From assembly GCF_000495915.1 (NCBI RefSeq), contig NZ_AOFQ01000032.1, positions 1-64,000 of the forward strand: DNA of 64,000 nucleotides. The letters run 5' to 3'. The notes under the pieces were generated by a model. The model had not been told where the DNA came from. It searched no databases and was given only the letters and a program-made list of their open reading frames with translations. This DNA is from Stutzerimonas chloritidismutans AW-1. GTDB lineage: Bacteria; Pseudomonadota; Gammaproteobacteria; Pseudomonadales; Pseudomonadaceae. A program made the translations under genes and the position numbers. Below are positions 54,513 to 64,000 of this stretch, piece by piece. Each line of letters opens with the position of its first letter. Positions within the stretch are counted from its first letter, which is position 1.

Positions 54513-55421
54513 ATGAGCGATAGCCGTGGCGGAACCACCCGCGCGCATCTGGGCATGCTGCTCTGGGCGCTATTTGTCGGGTTGTCGTTCCCCGCGGTGG
54601 GTTTGCTCACTGACGGCTTGCCGCCTCTGCTGCTGACAGCCATGCGTTTCAGCATTGCGGCATTGGTCCTGGCGCCGCTGGCCTGGAGCCAGAGCGAAGG
54701 GCGACCGAGTTGGCGCACGCTGTTGCTATACGCCGCCATGGGGCTATGCCTGGCGGGCTTTTTCGGCACCATGTTCTGGGCGGCCCATCGGGTCAGCGCG
54801 CTGTCGATGGCGACGTTGTTCGTCAGCGTGCCGCTACTGGCGTATTGCCTGGGCCGCGGGCTTGGTGTCGAGCAGCCAGCCGGCCGTCTGTTGGCTATCC
54901 TGGCGCTTGGTGCGAGCGGGGCGCTTGGGTTGGCATGGGCCGAGAACGGCGGCGATTTCTCCGGCATGCAGCTCGGCCTGGGCGAGCTGGGCTTCTTCTT
55001 TGGCTGCGTCGCTTCGGCGTTGTACCCGGTGCTCAGCAAATGGGGGCTGGCGAACGGCACGTTGCCGCGGCAGGCGGGTTTACGCACCTTCTGGAGCCTG
55101 ATCGCCGGCGCGCTGCTGATCGGCCTGATGGGCTTTATCTGGGAGCAACCGGCGTCGCTGCTGCGCATGAACCTGCTGGATCTGCTGCTGGTGACCTACC
55201 TCGGCGTTTTTTCCAGCGCCATGACCTTCTTCCTGCAGCAGCGAGCGACATCCGTTCTCACGCCCGGTGCGGTCACGGCCTACAGCTACCTGGTGCCCTT
55301 CGTTTCGATGCTGCTGCTGTTCTTCGATCAGCCGGCGCGCATGGGTGTGCACTGGTTGCCGGGTAGCCTGTTGGTCGTGCTTGCCATCGGCCTGTTGTTA
55401 CGTCGTGACCGCCAGCCATAG
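54513..55421 (+). CDS. DMT-superfamily (EamA) transporter
   Basis: A 302-residue protein with ten hydrophobic helices in two EamA repeats (LLWALFVGLSFPAVGLLTDGLPPLLLTAMRF and, in the second half, ELGFFFGCVASALYPVLSKWGLANG). An upstream TTG at 54447 would add 22 polar residues. Such proteins export metabolites or amino acids; substrate unknown. Confidence 0.88.
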   Translation: MSDSRGGTTRAHLGMLLWALFVGLSFPAVGLLTDGLPPLLLTAMRFSIAALVLAPLAWSQSEGRPSWRTLLLYAAMGLCLAGFFGTMFWAAHRVSALSMATLFVSVPLLAYCLGRGLGVEQPAGRLLAILALGASGALGLAWAENGGDFSGMQLGLGELGFFFGCVASALYPVLSKWGLANGTLPRQAGLRTFWSLIAGALLIGLMGFIWEQPASLLRMNLLDLLLVTYLGVFSSAMTFFLQQRATSVLTPGAVTAYSYLVPFVSMLLLFFDQPARMGVHWLPGSLLVVLAIGLLLRRDRQP

Positions 55422-55434
55422 GGCTTGCGGCCAG

Positions 55435-55959
55435 TCATTCGCCTAGCAGAGCACGGGTGTGGGCGATCGCCTGCCGCTCGCGCTCGGTCCAGCAGCCGCT
55501 GACCTCGACGAAGGGCTGGTCCCGCTGCACCAACCAGCTGCGACATGCCTGGAAGAAGTCCATCCGTTCGCTGAGATCAGGCTGACAGCGCTGACCGTCG
55601 CCATGCCACTCGATTCCCTCGGGCGAGAGCAACAGATGTTGGTGGTAATCCCGCCCCAGCAGTTCATCCTCGAGCCAGGTCGGGCAGTCGCCAAAGAGCG
55701 TGCGGCTCCAGAGCATGTTGCTTAGCAGATGGGTGTCGAGAATCAGCAGATGCGGTGCCTGAATTCTCGCGGCGTCTTCCCAGTCCAGCTGGCCACGGGC
55801 AATCGCAGGAATGTCGACAAGCGTCGTGTCGCGTTGCGTCTGCTCGATGTAATGGCGTACGTACTCGCCCACCATCACTCCGCCGAATGTGCGCAGCAGC
55901 CGCTGTGCAAGCCAGCTTTTGCCGCTGGACTCCGGACCGGTGAGCACCAGCACCTTCAT
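55435..55959 (-). CDS. NadR-type nicotinamide-riboside kinase (AAA/P-loop ATPase)
   Basis: A 174-residue P-loop kinase that matches the C-terminal ribosylnicotinamide-kinase domain of NadR: Walker A TGPESSGKSWLA, VGEYVRHYIE, LLILDTHLLSNMLWSRTLFGDCP (Walker B/lid) and a final SGCWTERERQAI. It should phosphorylate imported nicotinamide riboside to NMN and trap it in the cell. Its start overlaps the pnuC stop (ATGA), so transport and trapping are coupled. Confidence 0.88.
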   Translation of the reverse strand: MKVLVLTGPESSGKSWLAQRLLRTFGGVMVGEYVRHYIEQTQRDTTLVDIPAIARGQLDWEDAARIQAPHLLILDTHLLSNMLWSRTLFGDCPTWLEDELLGRDYHQHLLLSPEGIEWHGDGQRCQPDLSERMDFFQACRSWLVQRDQPFVEVSGCWTERERQAIAHTRALLGE

Positions 55960-56519
55960 CGCGTCGCCACCAGTGCAGTGCGCCACTCTCGCAGCCCCAT
56001 GACCGCAAGTCCGGTGAACAGCGCGTAGAGGCCGGCCGTCAGCCAGTAGCCCTGATAGCTGAAGAAGGCAACGAACAGCACATCCACGACGATCCACAGA
56101 ACCCAGCACTGCAGGCGCTTGAGGGCCATCCACAGCTGTGCGAGCAGGCTGAATGCAGTGAGTGCGGCGTCGATCCAGGGAAACGCAGCCTCGGTGAAAC
56201 TCGCCATGGCGCTGCCGAGCAGCAGGCTGCCGAGCGCTGTACAGGCAATGCCTATAGCCACCTCACGCGGGCTGGCGCCGGTCACGGGCCTACCGTGTTC
56301 GCCTGCGGCACCTCGCGTCCAGGCCCACCAGCCGTAGAGCTGCATTGCGGCGAAAACACTATGCAGCAACACCTGTGAATACAGCCTGGCGTCGAGGAAA
56401 AACCAGGCGTACAGCGACACCATGCCCAGCCCGATCGGCCAGCACCATGGGTTCTGGCGCACCGTCAGCCATACGGCGATTACGCCAAGCAGCGAGGCGA
56501 TCAGTTCGAGAGACGACAT
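55956..56519 (-). CDS. pnuC: PnuC-family vitamin transporter (probably nicotinamide riboside)
   Basis: A 187-residue inner-membrane protein with seven hydrophobic segments and the PnuC signatures NPWCWPIGLG, QLYGWWAW and CWVLWIVVDVLFV. Members carry nicotinamide riboside (PnuC), thiamine (PnuT) or riboflavin (PnuX) by facilitated diffusion. The downstream NadR-type kinase supports nicotinamide riboside. The start at 56519 is the second Met (MSSLE). Confidence 0.88.
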   Translation of the reverse strand: MSSLELIASLLGVIAVWLTVRQNPWCWPIGLGMVSLYAWFFLDARLYSQVLLHSVFAAMQLYGWWAWTRGAAGEHGRPVTGASPREVAIGIACTALGSLLLGSAMASFTEAAFPWIDAALTAFSLLAQLWMALKRLQCWVLWIVVDVLFVAFFSYQGYWLTAGLYALFTGLAVMGLREWRTALVATR

Positions 56520-56757
56520 GGTGTGCAACCGGGCTTGCAGACGAGGGGCGCGATCATAGCGGACGTCTCCGCCGATGGCTGCATGTTGTGAGGCGCGCCA
56601 GGATTGAACGACGCCGGTATCGGCTGGTCATGGTTGAGGCGAGGGCGCAGCGGGAGGCTGGCCAGGTGTTGAACAAAGCCCCGAGGTAATGGAATCGATC
56701 CTGAATGACCCAGGCAATGGCTGGTAGTCGCGGTGGCTTGCGAATATCGGACTGCTT

Positions 56758-57870
56758 ATGAGTGATGCCGGAGCGATGCACGGCAAGAATCGCAATATTC
56801 AATTTCTTCGTGGCCTGGCAATCGTGATGGTGCTGCTGGCCCATGCCTCGGTGATGCTGGTCGGCGCGGAGGCCGACTGGTGGGACGGCTTGCTGCAGCG
56901 CTTCCTGCCAGGCGTCGGGGTCGATCTGTTCTTTCTTATTTCCGGCTACCTGATGGGTGCGACCTTTCTGCGCAAGCAGCAGCGTTTCGATGCGCTTGCG
57001 GTGTACGCCTTCTACAAGAAGCGCATCCGCCGTGTGCTGCTGCCGACCTGGTTCTGGGCGGCAGTGGTATTGCTGTTCAGCGTCATCGAGCCGCCGCGTG
57101 GGGCGCCGGCTTACTCGCTGGATACGCTGCTCGGCGTGACAGCGAGCGCCGCGTTCTTTCTCGCCAATGTCTTCAACGGGCTGCACGAGACGGATTTCGG
57201 CTATTTCTGGTCGATCGCCCTGGAAGTGCAGTTCTACGTGCTGTTTCCGCTGCTGCTCCTACTGGGCAGGGCGTTCTGGCCGGCGGTGATCGGCATCGTG
57301 CTCTGGTTCAGCTTCGCCAATCCGTTCACGCCCGAGTGGCTGTTCCGCGCGAACGGCCTGTTCATGGGGCTGCTGTTGTGGAAGCTGTCGTCGCTGGATC
57401 AGTTTCGCGTCGTTGAGCGCGACATCGAAGCGATGACCGCCACCAGCAAAGTGCTGGTGATTGGCCTGGCGGTGGTCTCGGCGAGCATTCTGGCCATCGC
57501 TCTGGAGCCGTACGCGTCGTTTCGTTGGGCGGCAACGACGCTGGTGTTGGCCGTGCCCTTCATACTCGCGGCCTGCTCTAGCGACGCGGTATTCGGCGCG
57601 TTGTCGCGACCGTTCGAGGCGATCGGCCAGACATCGTTCTCGCTGTACCTGTGCCACATCCCTGTCTGGCTGCTGTGCATGAGCTGGCTCGACGGCCAGC
57701 CGCTGCTACCGCGCGTGGCGGTTTGCGTAACGATGTCGCTGATCGTCGCCGGTCTGAGCTATCGCTATATCGAACGGCCGCTGATGGAGGGTGCGAAGTC
57801 GGCGGCAGCCGCCGAAGAGGGGACGACTGCGAGTTCAATAGCCGTCGCCCGCGCAGGGCGAGGCGGCTAG
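56758..57870 (+). CDS. acyltransferase family 3 membrane protein (OafA/YrhL)
   Basis: A 370-residue protein with about ten transmembrane helices. The family opening NIQFLRGLAIVMVLLAHASVML has the catalytic-region His, and DLFFLISGYLMGATFLRK with ArgLys follows. FGYFWSIALEVQFYVLFPLLLLL and the late SFSLYLCHIPVWLL are also typical. Such enzymes acetylate or acylate cell-surface sugars. No polysaccharide cluster surrounds it, so the acceptor is unknown. A 238-base region upstream separates it from pnuC. Confidence 0.9.
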   Translation: MSDAGAMHGKNRNIQFLRGLAIVMVLLAHASVMLVGAEADWWDGLLQRFLPGVGVDLFFLISGYLMGATFLRKQQRFDALAVYAFYKKRIRRVLLPTWFWAAVVLLFSVIEPPRGAPAYSLDTLLGVTASAAFFLANVFNGLHETDFGYFWSIALEVQFYVLFPLLLLLGRAFWPAVIGIVLWFSFANPFTPEWLFRANGLFMGLLLWKLSSLDQFRVVERDIEAMTATSKVLVIGLAVVSASILAIALEPYASFRWAATTLVLAVPFILAACSSDAVFGALSRPFEAIGQTSFSLYLCHIPVWLLCMSWLDGQPLLPRVAVCVTMSLIVAGLSYRYIERPLMEGAKSAAAAEEGTTASSIAVARAGRGG

Positions 57871-57877
57871 AGACGCG

Positions 57878-58204
57878 TTACTCGTCCTCGTCCTCGCCGC
57901 CGATGGCGCTGAGGCACTGCAGGCGGTGCGGGCCTTCCAGCAGCCAGTTTTCGCCATCGGGCTGGCGCTGGGCTTCCATGATCTGGTTGTAGCTGAACTG
58001 CCACTGGCGGCGTGTGCGGCCGTCGACCAGATCGATCGTCAGCAGGATGTCTTCGCTGGCGAATGGCTGATTGGCTTCAGCCGCGGCGTCGGCATCGTCG
58101 AGCAGCGCCTCGTTTAACGCGAACTGCCAGGCATGCAGGTCGTCGATGATCAGCATGTCGGCGGTTTCGAGTTCGTCGATCAGCAGCGGTGTTTCGGATG
58201 ACAT
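57878..58204 (-). CDS. acidic hypothetical protein next to metH
   Basis: A 108-residue strongly acidic protein (SSETPLLIDELETADMLIIDDLHAWQFALNEALLDD…LTIDLVDGRTRRQWQFSYNQIMEAQ, ending GGEDEDE). No signal peptide or membrane helix. I do not recognise a named family. It lies 57 bases downstream of metH on the same strand, with a stem-loop between. Gene start ATG at 58204. Confidence 0.7.
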   Translation of the reverse strand: MSSETPLLIDELETADMLIIDDLHAWQFALNEALLDDADAAAEANQPFASEDILLTIDLVDGRTRRQWQFSYNQIMEAQRQPDGENWLLEGPHRLQCLSAIGGEDEDE

Positions 58205-58230
58205 GGTGCAAGCTCCATTGAGCGGAACGA

Positions 58231-58256
58231 CGGCGGGCGTTCACAAGCGCCCGCCG
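58231..58256 (-). terminator. stem-loop after metH
   Basis: Perfect 9-bp stem CGGCGGGCG / CGCCCGCCG with an 8-nt loop lies between metH and the acidic protein gene. On the minus strand it is followed by TCGTT, so termination is plausible but incomplete. Confidence 0.5.
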
Positions 58257-58261
58257 CGGGA

Positions 58262-61954
<3,693 letters not shown>

Positions 61955-62117
61955 GGGGACTACCTGAAAAGCTGGGACAAAAGAGTGCGAATGATAGCAA
62001 AGCTGCATGCTTTTTTAGCCTTCGCGCTTTTGCATGAAGATTATTCAGGTTGGGAGGCGTTGGCCGTGACCCGGCAGAGGCGAATAGAATGCGCGCTCAT
62101 CTCAAGGCGTTCGATGC

Positions 62118-64000
62118 ATGTCATTTCGTTTCTGGCTCGCTTGCCTTCTATTCCTCTCGTTCACCGCTGCGCGCGCCGAAGCCCTCTCTTATCAGCGTGA
62201 TATCCAGCCGATATTCACCGCCAACTGCGTCGCTTGCCACGCCTGTTATGACTCGCCCTGCCAGCTCAATCTCGGCAGTGGTGAGGGCGCATCCCGCGGC
62301 GCGAACAAGCTGCCGGTATACAACGGCGTACGGGTAAAGGCCCAGGAGCCCACGCGCCTGTTTCTCGACGCCGATCACGACGCCGCGTGGCGGCGCAAGG
62401 GCTTCAATTCGGTACTCGATGGCGAGGGCAACCAGGCTGCGCTGATGGCACGAATGCTCGAGCTCGGTCGCAGCCAGCCGCTGACGCCCAATGCCAAGCT
62501 GCCGTCGGCGCTGGAGATCGGCATCGGCCGGGAAAACACCTGCCCGCTGCCGGATGAATTCGACCGCTACGCCCGACGCAACATGCATGGCGGCATGCCT
62601 TTCGCCGTAACCGGGCTGAGCGATACCGAGTACGCACTCCTGCAGCGTTGGCTCGAGCAGGGCGCGTCAGTCGAGGCGAGTTCGCCGCCCGAGCCTTCGG
62701 CAACCGAGTCCGTGCAGATCGACGAGTGGGAACGCTTGCTCAACACTCCCGGTGCACGCGGCAATCTGGTTGGCCGCTGGTTGTATGAGCACCTTTTCAT
62801 CGCGCATCTGTACTTCGAAGGGGAGGGAGGCGGTCGTTTCTATCAGCTGGTGCGTTCGCGCACGCCCAGTGGCGAGCCGGTCGACGCCATTGCGACGCGA
62901 CGGCCGAACGATGATCCGGGTACCCGGTTCAGCTATCGCCTGCGACCGATTACCGACGTGATCGTGCACAAGACGCACATCACCTATCCACTCAGCGCTG
63001 CGAAGCTGGCGCGGGTCCGTTCGCTGTTCTTCAGCGGTGACTCGACGGTGGATGCCATCCCCGGTTACGGCGCAGATCACAGAGCCAATCCGTTCAAGAC
63101 TTTCCAGGCTATTCCCGCCGAGGCGCGGTACCAGTTCATGCTGGATAACGCCGAGTATTTCGTCCGCACCTTTATCCGCGGGCCGGTGTGCCGCGGGCAG
63201 ATCGCCACGGACGTGATTCGCGACAACTTCTGGGTGTTCTTCCAGGACCCGCAGCACGATCTGTACATTACCGACCGGCGCTATCGCGAACAGACCACGC
63301 CGCTGCTGGCGATGCCCGGGCAGTTCGATGAAATGGGCGACCTGCTTGCGTTCTGGAAGAGCTACCGGGTCAAGCGCAACCACTACGAACAGCTGCGCAT
63401 GAATGCGTATGCGGGCAAGCCCGCGCAGTGGAAGCAGATCTGGTCCGGCAATGACAATGCCTTGCTGAGCATCTTCCGCCAGCATGACAGCGCCTCGGTG
63501 CGCAAAGGGCTGATCGGCGAGATTCCGCAGACGCTCTGGTGGATGGACTATCCGCTGCTCGAGCGCACCTATTACCAGCTCGTGGTCAATTTCGACGTAT
63601 TCGGCAACGTCTCCCATCAGGGCCAGACACGGCTTTACTTCGACCTGATTCGTAACGGCGCGGAGCTGAACTTCCTTCGGCTGCTGCCGGCCGCCTCACG
63701 CCAGGCCATCCTCGATGGCTGGTACGAGCAGGGTGGGCAGCTGAAGCTGCTCTTGGCCTACACCTCCATCGACGATTCGACACCCTCGCTGCTGACGCTG
63801 AACAGGGCTGATCCGAAGCGCGCGTTCGCTCGAGAGATGCTGGCAAGGTACGCCGGCATCAACGCAGCCACCGATCCGATCAACCGTTGCCAGGGTACCC
63901 AGTGCTACCGCGCAGGGCAGCCCGCGAGCCTGCAAGGGGCCGAGCAGGCGCTCAGTCGTCTGACCAACCGACTCGCCGGAGCCTTGCCGGCGATCCAGCA
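62118..64000 (+). CDS. cti: periplasmic fatty acid cis/trans isomerase, 5' part (runs off right edge)
   Basis: Open from ATG 62118 to the end of the window (627 codons visible). The signal peptide MSFRFWLACLLFLSFTAARA is followed by a cytochrome c-type haem motif CVACH (C37, C40, H41). The long Cti domain then follows, with ENTCPLPDEFDRYARRNMHGGMPFA and FIRGPVCRGQIATDVIRDNFWVFFQDP. Cti converts cis to trans unsaturated phospholipid acyl chains in place and protects Pseudomonas against solvents and heat. The start is divergent from metH. The missing 3' end should hold about 130 more codons. Confidence 0.95.
   Translation, partial: MSFRFWLACLLFLSFTAARAEALSYQRDIQPIFTANCVACHACYDSPCQLNLGSGEGASRGANKLPVYNGVRVKAQEPTRLFLDADHDAAWRRKGFNSVLDGEGNQAALMARMLELGRSQPLTPNAKLPSALEIGIGRENTCPLPDEFDRYARRNMHGGMPFAVTGLSDTEYALLQRWLEQGASVEASSPPEPSATESVQIDEWERLLNTPGARGNLVGRWLYEHLFIAHLYFEGEGGGRFYQLVRSRTPSGEPVDAIATRRPNDDPGTRFSYRLRPITDVIVHKTHITYPLSAAKLARVRSLFFSGDSTVDAIPGYGADHRANPFKTFQAIPAEARYQFMLDNAEYFVRTFIRGPVCRGQIATDVIRDNFWVFFQDPQHDLYITDRRYREQTTPLLAMPGQFDEMGDLLAFWKSYRVKRNHYEQLRMNAYAGKPAQWKQIWSGNDNALLSIFRQHDSASVRKGLIGEIPQTLWWMDYPLLERTYYQLVVNFDVFGNVSHQGQTRLYFDLIRNGAELNFLRLLPAASRQAILDGWYEQGGQLKLLLAYTSIDDSTPSLLTLNRADPKRAFAREMLARYAGINAATDPINRCQGTQCYRAGQPASLQGAEQALSRLTNRLAGALPAIQ

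Noticed and set aside
61955-62117. Cobalamin or SAH riboswitch before metH
   Set aside because: The 163-base space shared with cti is short and I could not see B12-box or SAH-motif core sequences.

Overview
GC-rich chromosomal segment of a gammaproteobacterium of the family Pseudomonadaceae, probably the Pseudomonas stutzeri (Stutzerimonas) group or a close relative. The assignment rests on gene content and order. From about 16.5 kb to the right end the order fabI – five-gene peptide ABC transporter – mltD – gloB – rnhA – dnaQ – lysine decarboxylase – crotonase – fimL – nudC … cysI … metH – cti is the one I recall from the PA1806–PA1846 stretch of P. aeruginosa PAO1. That comparison is from memory, not from a search.

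Left block (1–16.5 kb). It opens with the barrel end of a TonB-dependent receptor, an MFS transporter, a DEDD exonuclease and a soluble PAS-PAS chemoreceptor. Then comes a complete PQQ-alcohol oxidation locus arranged like the ped genes of P. putida: periplasmic pentapeptide protein, quinoprotein alcohol dehydrogenase, cytochrome c550, MxaJ/PedG-type binding protein, SoxYZ-like carrier, metallo-beta-lactamase-fold hydrolase, an orphan binding protein on the other strand, and a second quinoprotein dehydrogenase. The active sites show one calcium-type enzyme (D-F-S) and one lanthanide-type enzyme (D-F-D). Two shared DNA motifs lie upstream of both: a TTGCTACC/TACCAAGGGAGGAG element, and an inverted repeat CGGGAA-N3-TTCCCG. 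An AraC regulator and a short-chain dehydrogenase follow.

Central block (16.5–40.4 kb). This is core genome: fabI translationally overlapped with a nppA1A2BCD-like peptide/nucleoside-antibiotic importer, an HDOD protein, mltD, gloB, a methyltransferase, rnhA, dnaQ, ldcA, crotonase, fimL, nudC, a TSUP transporter, a small membrane protein, an SDR and an APH-fold phosphotransferase.

Mobile element (40.6–42.5 kb). A full-looking group IIC intron with its reverse transcriptase/maturase sits immediately behind the intrinsic terminator of an SCP2-domain gene. It is the only mobile element seen.

Right block (42.5–64 kb). SCP2 protein, phosphoglycerate-mutase-like phosphatase, SohB, AcuI/YhdH reductase, DUF934 and CysI, two 33-codon genes missed by ordinary length cut-offs, a DUF2970 protein, an Hsp20 with a possible RNA thermometer, a leucine-rich-repeat protein kinase with a membrane partner, a RlmN-like methylase, transporters, a nicotinamide-riboside kinase/PnuC pair, an acyltransferase, metH, and the start of the cis/trans fatty-acid isomerase gene, which runs off the right edge. 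No tRNA, rRNA, CRISPR array, prophage or integron was seen.
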